Program-made: the position numbers and the translations under genes | Assembly: GCA_036924085.1 (NCBI GenBank) | Contig: JAVGWX010000012.1 | Location: forward strand, 33,558,119 to 33,622,118 | DNA length: 64,000 bases | Direction of reading: 5' to 3' | Source of the DNA: Ariolimax columbianus | Taxonomy: Eukaryota > Mollusca > Gastropoda > Stylommatophora > Arionidae | Part shown: positions 1 to 13,243 of the stretch, piece by piece | Layout of the letters: the number at the start of each line of letters is the position of its first letter | Numbering within the stretch: position 1 is the stretch's first letter | The notes under the pieces: model-generated | Database searches by the model: none | Told to the model about the DNA's origin: nothing | What the model saw: the letters and a program-made list of their open reading frames with translations, nothing else

Positions 1-100
1 TAGCCGGCTAAGCAGGAAACCATTCTCCTGGTTATATCCAGCTCATACCAGAGCTGGGACCTGCACAGGGGCATATGCCCCTGTAGAACTACAGGTCGAC
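1..100 (-). repeat. Dispersed repeat, partner of 33455-33565
   Basis: The reverse complement of this stretch aligns along its length with 33455-33565, from a GTCGACCTGTA start through the words GCAGGTCCCAGCT and ATGAGCTGGAT. The identity of the element is not recognised; it may be a LINE or SINE fragment. It abuts the mariner insertion at about 103. Confidence 0.6.
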
Positions 101-102
101 TA

Positions 103-1462
103 AGAAGTAGGATGTGTGTTCAAATGAAACCGAACCGAACTCCACCAAGTGAACATACGTTCAATGCGCATGATGACATCACTTCTGGTGTAAACAGCAC
201 ATACCAACCATCAAGTTTTAAAAATTTCATTATCCTCCGACTCATAGATTCCTCAGCAAATGTTGAAAACATGGTGGGTGTGATACGAAATCCGTCCAGA
301 GTTGATCAGTGAGTGGTGTTTCGGTTTCTAACAGCTGAAGGATGTCAACCAGTTGATATTCATCGCAGAATGCAGACAGTGTATGGTGACAAAAGTGTGT
401 CAAAGACAACAGTGAAGAACTGGACAACGATGTTTAAAGAAGGGCGTGAGTTATCGAAAGATCTTCCGAGACCAGGTCAGGCGCATATTGTTGCGTCAGA
501 AGATGCCGTCACCAAAAATGATGCAGCAATTCGGGTGGACCGTCGTAGGAGCTTACGTTCGCTAGCAGAGGAATTCGCTGTGTTGCTAGGGATAGTTCAA
601 ATGGTGGTTAGCAAGAAACTGAAATATCCGAAGGTGTGTTCACAATGGGTATCTTGGTTGCTTACCAACAACCATTAGGAAGAATGCATGGGATGGAGTT
701 TGAACCACTTGCTGCCATACAAAGAGGAGGGTGATTTGTTTCTTTTGCGCATAGTGGCAGGTGATGAATCGTGGTGCCACCACTTTGAGTTAAGCAGGAA
801 AACTGATAGCATGCAATGGGAACATCCCGGATCACCGTAACTAAAATAATTCAAGTCACACATTTCTGCTGATAAGGTTATGCTGGCAGCATTTTTTTAC
901 CATGAGGGACTTTTGTTGATACACTTTAAAGAGCCTGGCGTGAACATCAATGCCATCCGCTACAATGACACACTAGACAAGCTGCATACAGCAATCAAGA
1001 ATAAATGACCCAGCATGCTTTCGTGTGGTGTGATTCTGTTGCACGACAATGTGCGTCCACATGTCGTGAACATTGTTCAGAAAGCGTTATCACAGAAAAG
1101 ATGGGAAATACTGCCACACCCATCCTATAGCCCTGAATGTCCCCTTGTGACTTCCATTTCGTTGGACACTTAAAAAAATTTCTGAAGAGACAAAGATTCA
1201 ACTTTGAAGCAGATGTCATGGCCTCAGTGACCAAAGTTCAAAGAGCAACCAAAGTCATTTTTTTCGGACGGCATCCGCTATCTACCCAAGCAGTGGGTTG
1301 CGTGTCTGAATGTCTAATGGCGACTTTTTCTAACTAATCCTGTGGCATGTTTGCTTCATAACAATTGCTATATTTAATTCTCTCGCACCAGATGATGTAA
1401 CTTTCGTATATTTGTAATAAAGCAACTGAGTCCAGTTTCATTTGAACACTTCTTGTGTATAG
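103..1462 (+). mobile_element. mariner-type DNA transposon, decayed
   Basis: Both ends carry the inverted word TGTTCAAATGAAAC, at 117-130 and as its reverse complement at 1435-1448. The outermost 10-15 bases of each terminal repeat have diverged and TA dinucleotides lie near both ends. The interior encodes a broken mariner transposase. The length of about 1.36 kb is normal for an autonomous mariner. The exact outer boundaries are uncertain by a few bases. Confidence 0.85.
265..1335 (+). pseudogene. mariner transposase pseudogene (DD34D)
   Basis: Conceptual translation over several frames gives a mariner transposase, which would cut and paste the element at TA sites. The N-terminal helix-turn-helix part (FRFLTAEGCQPVDIHRRM, then DKSVSKTTVKNW and RPGQAH) is followed by the catalytic half: a first Asp in AGDESWCHHFE near 760, a second in HDNVRPH near 1046, and a third in SPCDFHF near 1145. 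About 34 residues separate the second and third Asp, hence DD34D. Lesions seen are an in-frame TGA at 310-312, a frame change near 655 and another next to the third Asp near 1138. It cannot encode a working enzyme as it stands. Confidence 0.85.
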
Positions 1463-1846
1463 TATAGTGTTCACACATTGTCCAGATAATGTCCTATTTC
1501 ACAGAATGTATCCTGGATGCTAAGCAGTGCATACCTGTTCAGCGACAATACTGAGTAATTTCCAGTAGGTCACTATGTGTGGTTGAAATGAGAATAGGGT
1601 TACTGCCACACTGAAAGTATGTCATAAGAGTTGACTAACAATGCAGTCGAACCCCTCTAGGCTAGAAGATTCTCTAACATGCAGAGGAATACATTAGCGA
1701 ATTACTCATTTTTCCAAGAAATCAGAAAAAGACGATTAAAATAAAAGTGAGATTTTTAGTTTTCATGTTTTATTCGTGTGATTTCTTTCATTTATTAGTA
1801 AGGCGGAAGAAATCATAATTTGTACACTTATTTGCTACAATTGCAG
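1463..1846. other. Non-coding stretch before first visible exon
   Basis: This is AT-rich sequence between the mariner and the acceptor of the first recognised exon. No exon, repeat or RNA gene is recognised. It is presumably intron of the TSPEAR-like gene, because the first visible exon begins in phase 0 with no start codon. Confidence 0.5.
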
Positions 1847-1958
1847 GGTTTATTAAAAAGTGTGATTCTAGTTCCTGGAAGGGATGCATCTACTCATGCA
1901 TGTCAGCCAAGAACAGACATTGAGCAGGGACTTGACAACATCATTAGAACATTTCCAG
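1847..1958 (+). CDS. TSPEAR-like exon a (laminin-G-like region)
   Basis: The acceptor is ATTGCAG and the donor is CCAG|GTCAGT. The exon starts in phase 0 and ends in phase 1. It reads [15 protein letters not shown] and continues through [19 protein letters not shown]. The split Gly codon is completed by the GT that opens the next exon, which supports the junction. It lies too deep in repeats and is too short to show as a long ORF. Confidence 0.8.
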
Positions 1959-4900
1959 GTCAGTAGTTTTTCTGTCAATCTTGTGGATCCGCGAGACTCC
2001 TTAATTCTATAAAGTCTGAATTGAATGACTGTCGGACACTCATACAGACAGCACTACCTCATTAAATTCAAAGCATTGCTATTAAAGTATTAAAGAATTC
2101 TTCAGTTTCTGCCATCATTGCTCATTTAGACTGGGACTCTGGATTCTTCAATAAACTCTGCTGTCTTTTTCAGGGTCTCAATGCCACCGTACAGTTTCTC
2201 CTCGAGGGGAGTCACATCCTTCTCTTCAAATTTGTGTGCTGTGAGCAGACCTGAAGTACATGTGCTGCTGTCATGTCTGCCAGGATACAGTAGCACAGGC
2301 TGGTGGTACATATCTTGAATTTAGTATACAAGTGGTGTCTTTTTCTGTTGTGACCAGCTCAGATATGTAGTATGATAACCTGGTCTTTTCTGGATAGTTG
2401 GTCCTGGCTTTCCGAACCGGGTCAGGGTGACCACCAGTAGCTTCAGGTGGGCCCTCTCTAGGCTTAGGGCCCAGCACTTTTCCTTTCTGGCAGGTATTTA
2501 CAGACAGAGCACCATATATTGAATCCTTTGTCCCACTCTGCATGATATCATGAGATATGTTATTATGCACTATCTGACCAAGTGCATCAGCTTTCTGCTG
2601 ACTTGTTTGGGGGTTTACATTCCTAGTCTTTGGTTGCCCCCAATCTTCCTTGATAGAGGATACTGCCCTTAGATGCCCTTGTCCTCCCGGGTTCTCAAGC
2701 TCTGTTCGGACTGTGTAGAGTTTTCCTCTCTTATGTGATCTGTCTTCATGGACTTTCAAGCACCACCTGCTTGACTGCTGTCATTTTCAGTCTGGCGCCT
2801 CTTCAATGACCTGTCCGGCGTCGATGGCCCTGCCAGGAACATGTGTTCCTGCCACGGTAGCTCACTGAGGCACATAAACTCCCCCACCATGCATTACAAT
2901 ATGATGGCATCCTGAAGGAGGGTGGCATTGCTATTGTAAGCAGCCACTCCAAGAGCTCAGATACATTGAATTGTTTGCTGTAAATGGACTAGCTGCAGTT
3001 AAAACCTGTGCCTCACTTTAGAGCATATAGATGATTGCCTGTAAGTGCTCTGAGTCGGGCTTCTGTTAAAATGGACCAGCACTTTAATCACGCCCTGTGC
3101 TTCTCATTGGTTTTCTAATTCAATAGTAAAAGTGTTAACAATTGGTTGTTCAATAATTGCTTCTTGTTTTCTAGGTCGCTCGTCACTAACACCATTTTAC
3201 TCCATTCCTGTCACATGTGAGTGGACAGATGTCGGAAATATCGCCTTTGATGTGAATGCACTGAAACTGAAAGTCTGTGTTAATGGTGTGTGGCGGGAAG
3301 TGAAGGTCAGCACAGGTTAGTCATGACTTATTATCGATTTTCCATTCTACCCACAGAAAGATATAGATAGATTATGTGAACTTTTCAAACAGATAGGCTT
3401 GTAGATAAATGCTTCGAAAACAAAATTCATGAATCTCTTAAAGGTGCTGATATGAAAAGAGTGGAAGTGTATTACAGAAGGTATAACATTTGACCTACTT
3501 AAGCAGGAAAATGGAACAGGAGGGAGACACAACAACTTAAATTGAAATCATTTGCATTTAACTGATTAACAAGTATCTAGAAATTTATAACACTAAATAA
3601 TTACAGCAAACTAATGATGTTCAACTCCAACGCAATAGCAGTATTAACACATGGACGTGAAAGCTGGAGAATGACCAAAACTCTTGAAAATAGGCTGAAT
3701 GCATTTGAGAATAAATGTCTTAGAAAAACATTGAACATAGGGGCTAACAGATGCTGGGATTGACCTGGCAAGTCACCAAAATATGAAACAAAGGAGGTTA
3801 CACCTCCCCAGGACATATAACGACATAAGTGGAGATAGAAGATAGACGTGGTACTAGAAAGAAAGGCAGGCCAAGAGTGACACTTTACATGACAATCACT
3901 GCTAGGCCACCATGATGAATCTCAACAGCATACAGGAACTACAATGAGTGGCATCAGACCAATCTACCCGGAGAACATTGAGTTCTGACTTATGCAGTGT
4001 GTTTACCGCTGAAAGAACATAGATGGATAGATAGTCAACCACTGTAAATGGATACCTGATATAGCTAGAGAAGGCAGAGCTGTAAGAAAGGATTGTAGTT
4101 ATGAAACCTTAGAAAAAGTTGAGAATCTGATATGATGACTGCTTTGGTGCCCTTGTTTCTTCCTATACCGTCTCTTTCTCACTCTCTTTTCTCTCTTTAT
4201 TTCACCTTTCTTACTACCCTTCACTGGAGAGATCAGTTATTGTTTGCAAATGCCCACAATGAGTAGGTTTCTCTTTTGTGCACCCTAAAAAGGATGTTAA
4301 GTGGTGAGTTGCAGTAGCTTTCCTCACATCCCAAGCGTGCTGATGAAGGTGGACCGGGGCTGATCATGTCGATCCCTCCCCCTGTTAGCCAGGCTGCCAT
4401 GAAAACAGCCGGTTTCCAGGGAGGGCTACTAGGAAGTCGAGGTGAGGGTCTTGGCCAGTATGTTTTGCCTGACCCTGACTAACATTCCTGATCAGTATAT
4501 TTTGCCTGACCAGACGTTAGTCTTCCTTCCCAGGAGGTATCAGTGACGGAGCACAATCCTGCGATGATTACACATTTTTAACATTTGATTAATCTCCAAA
4601 CAAACAGTGCATTTACTACTACCTCATCAGATACTTGATAAACGATAATGTGTTTTGGATGTGGAGGTATTGGTGGCAGAGCTCAAAATCTCTGTAGCTC
4701 TTGTGTTAATTCCACAATTGTAACATTTGATTAATCCTCAGACAAACGACGTCTTGACTACTTACTACCTCATCAGATACTTGATACAGGACAAGGTGTT
4801 TTGGATGTGGAGGTATTTGATATCCCTGGTGAGGGAAAGTTTGCAGCTTTTGCCTCGGCTGGACTCCAGGGTTCTGATCTATCCAGGTAGGTTGTCAGTG

Positions 4901-7900
4901 GGTAACTAGGAACTTTAACAAACCCTTTACCTTCCAAACAAGGATGACATCAAAAGATGGGACATGGAAAGGATTGTACCAACTAGATATGGGGAAGACT
5001 CATTTAAGCTCGCATAAACTTTGCTATTTATATTTCTCTGAGATAAAGTAACCACCATCATCATGTAGCATGTCCTTTGCCGAATGTCACACTCATCAAA
5101 GATGCTGGGGGGGGGGGGGGGGGGGGGCGCTAACGTCTGGTCAGGCAAAATATACTGGCCAAGACCCTCACCTCGGATTCCTCGTAGCCCTCCCTGGAAA
5201 CAGGCTGTTTTCATGGCAGCCTGGCTAATGAGGTGAGGTATCACCATGATTCCGGTAGTAGTGAGCCGGAAGCTATCTGTAGTATGTTTGCAATGTTTAC
5301 TTCCTACGGCTTACTAGGCTTGGGGGAAGGTAGATAGCATATTGGGTAATAATTTAATTGCTTTTTAGAATTTGTGCACGGACAGCGGCTAACAGCCTAC
5401 TCCTATCGATGTTCAAATGCCAAGTGTTCATTAACATGCACAATGTGAACACGAGACCTCCAAGTATCTTACCTATATCCAATATGGCAAGACACTGATC
5501 TCACCTCCCTTGAGATCAGGGGCGCTTAAACCTTGTGGAATTTGCAATCCCACTGCTGCGCACTTTCGTTTCTTGGGGGCAAGTGTCTTTACCTTTCAGC
5601 TATCATGATACTCTTATATTCTTCTTAGACTGATTATCTTTCAAAACTATTTTTTAAATGACAGTTTAAAAACAAAATTTGAGACTTTTTGTCTAAGGAG
5701 TCTTAATACTGAATGACTTATTATTTACAAGCATCCAACATCAAAATTCTACCTGGCATGACCTCTTCACAGATCTGGCATATACCAGTGGATAGATGGC
5801 AAGCTGACCCTATACCAGACACTGCCAACATTTTCGGCTCAGTCTTGGGAGTTCTTCTCTATTCTAAATCAGGTACGAGAGCATGTAAACTTATTATGTA
5901 TCAGTTACTCTCCTAGTATCATCTGTCATAGGCCAGAGATCCTTAAGGAGCTGCATCAGTTACTCTGCTAGTATCATCTGTCGTAGGCCATGGATCCTTA
6001 AAGAGCTGCATCAGTTACTCTGCTAGTATCATCTGTCGTAGGCCAGGGATCCTTAAGGAGCTGCATCAGTTACTCTGCTAGTATCATCTGTCGTAGGCCA
6101 GGGATCCTTAAGGAGCTGCATCAGTTACTCTGCTAGTATCATCTGTCGTAGGCCATGGACAATTAAAGAGCTGCATCAGTTACTCTCCTAGTACCATCTG
6201 TCATAGCCTAGGGGTTGCATCAGTTACACCTGTCCTCATTTCATCTGTCATAGCCTAGGGGTTGCATCACTTACACCTGTCCTCATTTCATCTGTCATAG
6301 CCTAGGGGTTGCATCAGTTACACCTGTCCTCATTTCATCTGTCATAGCCTAGGGGTTGCATCAGTTACACCTGTCCTCATTTCATCTGTCATAGCCTAGG
6401 GGTTGCATCAGTTACACCTGTCCTCATTTCATCTGTCATAGCCTAGGGGTTGCATCAGTTACACCTGTCCTCATTTCATCTGTCATAGCCTAGGGGTTGC
6501 ATCAGTTACTCCTCTTCTCATTTCATCTGTCATAGCCTAGGGGTTGCATCAGTTACTCCTCTTCTCATTTCATCTGTCATAGCCTAGGGGTTGCATCAGT
6601 TACACCTGTCCTCATTTCATCTGTCATAGCCTAGGGGTTGCATCAGTTACACCTGTCCTCATTTCATCTGTCATAGCCTAGGGGTTGCATCAGTTACTTC
6701 TCTTCTCATTTCATCTGTCAAAGCCTAGGAATTGCATGACTTACACCTGTCCTCATTTCATCTGTCATAGCCTAGGAATTGCATGACTTACACCTGTCCT
6801 CATTTCATCTGTCATAGCCTAGGAATTGCATGACTTACACCTGTCCTCATTTCATCTGTCATAGCCTAGGGGCTGCATCAGTTACTCCTCTTCTCATGTC
6901 ATCTGTCATAGCCTAGGGGCTGCATCAGTTACTCCTCTTCTCATTTCATCTGTCCACTTATATCATAGACCAGGGGTCCTCAACCAGTGGAGAATTCCTC
7001 CCCATGTAGTAATGTTAGGATTGCAAGGGGTGAGTCATGCTTCAGTTTACCCTGTTAAGTAATTAATTATGAATATTTTTAAAACTGTTATTACTCAAAT
7101 TATCAAATCGATCAGGGATCAAGATGCTGAGCAGCGCATGAGCTGCAACTGTCAGCGACCCATAGCTGACTGCTAGTGTCAGGGCCAGCGAACCAGAGTT
7201 ACCAAGACCCTTCTACACATCCATGCGGTGATCCTGGATAACAGGGTGCAACAGAGCAAACTGACTAAGTAGAAGGGATCGACAAGGGAAGGCTTACCCA
7301 GTGCTAAAAATATGCCTGGTGAAGCTGGATGTGTTGGACCGAAAGGAGCAAATATCGCAGTCAAGCTGTAAACTACAACACAATGCATTCTGTTTTCTGG
7401 ACTACATCTTGCTACTTGCAAAGCCCTTTTTATGGCTAGGTAGCGGAAGATTGAGAACGAGTGAAGAAAAAGAAATCCATCAACATTTTCTATTACAATT
7501 AAATCTCTAAAACATTATACAATTAATCCAAGTAAAGTGCCGAAGACGGACGTGCCGGACCGATAGGTGCAAATATCGCAGCCAAGCTGTAACCTAGCGA
7601 CACACCGCATTCCGTTCTCCTGACAACATCCTCCTACTTGCAAAGCCCTGTTCAGAGCTTCTTCTTCTTCTTCTTCTGCGTACACAGTCAGACAGTAACC
7701 ATTATTTTCTCGAAAAAAGCGGCGGTCATCCTGAGACTCTCGCCACTACCATAGAGCTTGTCTTGCAGTTCCACTGGCAATGGCCACATCTGCTCTCTCT
7801 GATCCTCGTATGTCGGGCAGTTCTGCAGCAGATGTTCAGTGGTCATTTTACCAGTACCGCACGGGCATTCGTCGGTACACCCTATCTTCAATTTGTTGAA

Positions 7901-10900
7901 AAGGTGGTACCTCAGTCTGTTGTGGCCAGTACGAAGTCTGAAGACAACGACCTGCTCTCTTCGGTTCAACTGGTAATAGGCATCGTTTTTGGTGTAACCA
8001 GTATGTTCGGTTTCCCATTTGGTCATGTATCTGGCTTTGATAAGCCGTTTTGACTCTTCGTACGTCATACTGGTATCTGTTTGTGGTAGCCTTGCACCTT
8101 CTTTTGCCAGTCTGTCTGCCTCCTCGTTGCCTTGGATGTTGCAGTGTGACGGAACCCACTGTACCACTACCCTTTTTGGTGCGGACTGCTGGCACAGTTT
8201 GCAGAGTGCTGCTCTTAAGTCATTAAGCTCAGTGTTTTTCTGGCTTTTTAGCGCTGTGACTACTTCGAGAGCATCTGTCAGCAGGACTATATGGCTCTCG
8301 TTTTCACTGTGTGTTACCATTTCTTCCACTGCCGCCCTCAGTGCCTCTGCCTCTGCTCTGAAATTGCTTGTGTACTTACCAGTAGCGAATGACAGTGTTA
8401 TTTTTCTGCCATTTGGTAGGTTCAGGAATGCTCCTGCCCCTCCGTTCTGTGTAGTGTTTGTTACAGAACCGTCGGTGTATGCATGGGTCCAGTCCATGCT
8501 TGGGTAGCTTTTCGTTATGAAGCTTAGGGTAGTGTCTCTCCTTTCTTTTTCACTCTGGCAGTTTTTGTTTGCAATACCTGGTATATTTTCTACCACCTCT
8601 GGAAATATATCCTGCCTCCAAGTAGGTTTTCGTACAGTAGTGATGGGTTTTGGTGTTGTTAGTGCGTTTATGGGATCTTCGTGCATCTTTGCTTTGGCTA
8701 TTTCTGCAAAGTTTCTCCGCTTTAGTTTCCCATTTCCCAAATTGTTTAGTCTCTGGTACATTGGATGGTCCGTCAGTCTTCGGAGTTTCTCTGACTGCAG
8801 CTGGGCTCTGCAGTCTCTTCTATCGGTCATGGATTGCAGTTTTGTAATCTTTTCAAGTTCTACAATTGGCGTTGACTTCATGCCACCTGTTATAATTCTC
8901 ATGGCTTGGTTTTGAAGTTTGTTAACTTTATCGAAGTTCGCCTTCGCTGCTGTTGTCCATGCCGCAATGCCATACTCGAGAACTGGTCTCACTCTTCCAG
9001 TGTACAGTTTCTTTAGTATGCCTTCGTCTGCTCCCCAGCTTGTGCCAGCAAGTTTCCTCATGATCGCCATTCTTTCTCTGGCTTTCATTCGGTTTCTCTC
9101 AATCTGACTTTTCCATGTCATGCGCCGATCAAATGTGACTCCCAGATAGGTTGGGTTGTCGTTTGGCTGCAGGATTTTGCCATTTAGGCTTAATTTGGTA
9201 CTTTGGGGTTTTAATGAGAGCGAGAATATTGTGCACGTGGTTTTCTCCTCGTTTATTTTGACCAGCCATGAGTTCGCCCACTCTTCCAGCGATGTTAGGG
9301 CCGTTTGCATCCGATTTCTTGCTATGGTGAGATTCTTTTCAGAGGTCCACATAGCCAGATCGTCTGCAAACATTGAGCTATGGACTCTTCTTGGTATATT
9401 CTCTGTAATATCGTTTATATATACCAGGAAGAGTGTGGGTGACAATACTCCCCCTTGGGGTACTCCCTGCTCGAGTGTCACCTTTTTGCTCATCTGCCCT
9501 TGTACTTGGACTCTGGCCGTTCTTTGTTTGAGGTAGTGGTTGATCCACTTGTACATCTTCCCACAGACATCACTTCTTCTTAGCTTGACTCTAAGTCCAT
9601 CCTTCCAGACTTTGTCAAATGCCTTTTCCAGATCCACCCAAACAGCTACTGTGTGTTTCTGTGCCTGGTAGGTATCTTCTATCTCCTGGGCTATGAGGAT
9701 GACCTGGTCCTCAGTGGATCTGTGCTGTCTAAAGCCGGCTTGCTGTGGAATTAGTATTCGTTTTTCTTCCAGATGCCACATCAGTCTGGTGTTTATCATC
9801 CGTTCCATCAGCTTGCCGACACAGCTCAGTAGGCTTATGGGCCTGTATCCATTCGGATCTGTTTTGTCCTTTCCTGTTTTTGGTACTGGTACCAGTATTG
9901 CATCTTTCCATGCCTGGGGTACAATACCCCTTTTCCAGCTTTGGTTCAGGACTGATAGTAGTTTTTTCTTCGCTGTTTGGCCCAGCCCCATCAGCATTTC
10001 ATTTGTTATCCCGTCTTTTCCGGGAGATTTCCTTTTCTTTAGTGTTCTCATAGCCTCTTCCATTTCGCGCATTGTTAGTTTGGCCATCATGTGCTCTTCA
10101 GGAGCCGTATTTATGTTTTCGTGACCCTTTAGCTCTTCGCTAATGTCTGTATGCTTATCTGCAGGGACCTCGATGTGGTTTGCTCTGGCATAGTGATCGA
10201 CAAAGGCGTTTGCGGCTTTCTTACCTGTGATCAAGTTCTCGCCCTGCTTGATAGTAATTTGTTTATTTGACGGGGTTTCGTCATTCATGGCTCGGACTAG
10301 CTTCCATAGCTTGTTCCCTTCTTTGTCCAGGTTTAAACTTTCCGTTTTATTTTTCCAACTTTCTCTTGCTGTTTGCTTGAGAGTGTGTTTGTACTTCGCC
10401 GCGGCGGCTTTGAGGGCGATGTTTGCCTCCATGGATTTTTCTCGTTCTGCCACGTTCCTAGCATTTGTTACTGCATCTTCCACTTTCTGTAACTCATCAT
10501 TCCAGTAGGGCTTATAGTTTTTCCTAGCTCCTCTTGGGATGGTTTCAGTGGCGGCTTGCATTATTGCCTTGCTTAGGCTCTCTACCATGGGCTTCATTTT
10601 GGTGTTTCGTGTGTTGATGGTTTCACACAGCCCATCTGTCAGGATTGCAAATCTGTCCCAGTCGGCTCGTTTGTAATTCCAACGTGGGAGCGGTTTTGTT
10701 TCCTGTGGGCCTACTTCCATGTCAATGGTTAGCCTGATCGGCCTGTGGTCGCTACCTGCCAGTTGGTTTAGCACCTGGCGGTCTATTTTATAGTGTATGT
10801 CCTGTGTGGAGAAGGCCAAATCTGGAGTCGAGGTGGTATGCCATGTTCTTGAATAGAAGCTAGGGCTATCCTCCGGCCTATTGATTAGGGAGAGATTTGC

Positions 10901-13194
10901 ATCTATCTCCCAATCTTCCACTTCGTCACCTCTGCTGTCTGTGTCAGAGTATCCCCATCTCTCCGAGTGGCTGTTGAAATCTCCAACTACTATGCAGTTG
11001 GAGTCTCTGACCTCCATACTCGAGAGCGATAGGTCTCTGTTTGGTGGTCCGTACAGATTGAAAATGCGGAGCTTCGTCTCTTGAGCCATTATGTCAACTC
11101 CTACAATTTCTGCTTGTCCGGTGTGATTGACAGGTACCGCGCTACTCGGTATGCTGTTTCTGGTCAGTATCAGGACCCCTCCTTTGTGGCCTTCTCTATC
11201 TAGACGGAAGGTCTGGTATCCTCTGATTGAGAATTTATGGTTATTGTTGAGGTGCGTTTCCTGGATACATGCCACGTCAATCTTACCTTCATGCAGGTGG
11301 TGTGTTAGGGAAAGTTTTTTGTTAATGACTCCCTCCGCATTCCACTGTAGTATTTTGAGGGTCTTGAGGTTTTGGCCAATAGACGTTGCCCCATAGCCAT
11401 GTGCCTTGACTCCACGACACATGGGTGGGTGACCACCAGTAGTCAAGGGTGGGCCCCTTCGAGGCGTGAGGCCCGGCGCTATCGCTGCCTGGCGGGTCTC
11501 CTCAGGATGAGCGCCATACGTTTTTCGAATAGGTTGTACTGCCATCATACTGTGATTTACGTTGCACTGTTTTGTTAGGCTTGCGGCCCCGTGCATCCGA
11601 TTTCAACAGGCGTTTCTGTAGGGACGCCCTCCTTAGCCTTTGGCTGTCCCCAGCCTATCTGCAAGGCAGCAGTTGTTTACGATCAGAGTTTTCTCTCCTA
11701 TGGAAGTTGTCTTACCAGACTTCGAGTCTTCACTACTCGTGTCTATAGGGTGCAATGATGATATGTGATATATGAGATGGACTGGTTTACCCGGAAGAGA
11801 GGCAGTCCAGTGTGTCTGTATCCCAGGATCGTCACGTCCTGCCAGAAACGTAGCATTTGCATGTGAGTGGGGTATCTCTTTTTCCCTTTATTTTCTTGGC
11901 TTCTATGCAGGAATGGTACGCCTAGCATTCCCCGCCACCTGGGGTGTTGACACAGTGGGACAGGTGTGCAATGTCCGCTGGTCTGCATCTCTTCTGCGTC
12001 CAGCATGATAGTTATGGCTGATAACGTACAGGGGTAGATATCGTAGCCGGAGTGCATTCAGCCAGAGACAAGCCTGGTAATGTCACAGAGATGTTGATCG
12101 CCTGGTGTGCGGACAACTCTCATGGTCAGTGGTTGAGTCTTGACAGTTCACAGTGAGGTGGCTGCTCTACTGTTTTCGACACCCCGACCAGGTTCTAAGT
12201 CTTTGGTTGGTGTTTTTCGCACCCCATCGCCGAATAGGGTGAGTATCAAGCAGTTGTCCGCCCGCTTTGATTGGCGGGCGGCAAGAACCTCTTACTGTGG
12301 CTCTACCTGATAGGGCTGGGGCGCAAGCCCCAGGTTCCGAGCATGTAGGAGCCTCCCATTGCAGTGGTGCTGAGATTTTGGGCGGGATTGCGGCTAACAA
12401 GGGTTCGGCCGTAATCCCCCACATGGTAGCCTCGCGCCCTTGGCTTATCAGCCTGGTACGTGAACCAAGGTGTCTGCGGCTCCTCTCGATTTGAGCTGGT
12501 TTTCCGTAGCAACGCCCTGTCATTTGTAGGGTAAAACTGACCTGTCTTCAGATGATCTATTTCCAGCACCCGTTCACTATTTGGTCAGACGAATTTATTG
12601 AGGGCTTTTGTTTGTCAATGACCAGGTATTTGAAATCTGCGGTTTCTGCGGAGTTAAACACGATTTCCGTAGCGTTCTTTCATTTGAGTGTTTGAGAGCT
12701 GACTTGTCATCCGTGAGTCTAATACCAGCGTACGTTCATTATTAGACCCAAACGGCAGTGCTCTCGATTTGTCAGTTGTTCTACAGTATTGGCGTGTTCA
12801 GTCAAATTAAGCCGCAGGTTCCACACCTGGTGGTGCCCTTCCGTCAATTCCCTTAGCGAGACAATCAAGTTTCTTAGAGGGTAGCCCCAAAATTTTCGAG
12901 GGTCTAATTCCAGCACATGTTCTATATTAGACCCCACGAAGGTGTACTTTTTTGATAGTCATTCTGCAGTATTGGCGTGGTAAGTTAACTTAGGTCTCAG
13001 GCTCCACTCCTGATAGTGCTCTTCCGTCAATTCCTTTATCAAACACTGGATGCAGACAGAACCGAGCCACAGGGGGCATAACCCCAGATTTCTGGGGGTC
13101 TAAGTCCAGCACCAGTTCCATATTAGACCCCAGAAGAGTGGTCTCGGCATGTCAATCATTTCAGTGTTGGCCGTGTTGAGTCAAATTAAGCCGC

Positions 13195-13243
<49 letters not shown>

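Noticed and set aside
5896..6955. Regular repeats that could suggest a CRISPR array
   Set aside because: Units are contiguous tandem repeats with no unique spacers and no cas genes, in an animal intron.
7763..11578. Many open frames on the + strand across this region
   Set aside because: They are antisense shadows of the 1302-codon minus-strand LINE ORF.
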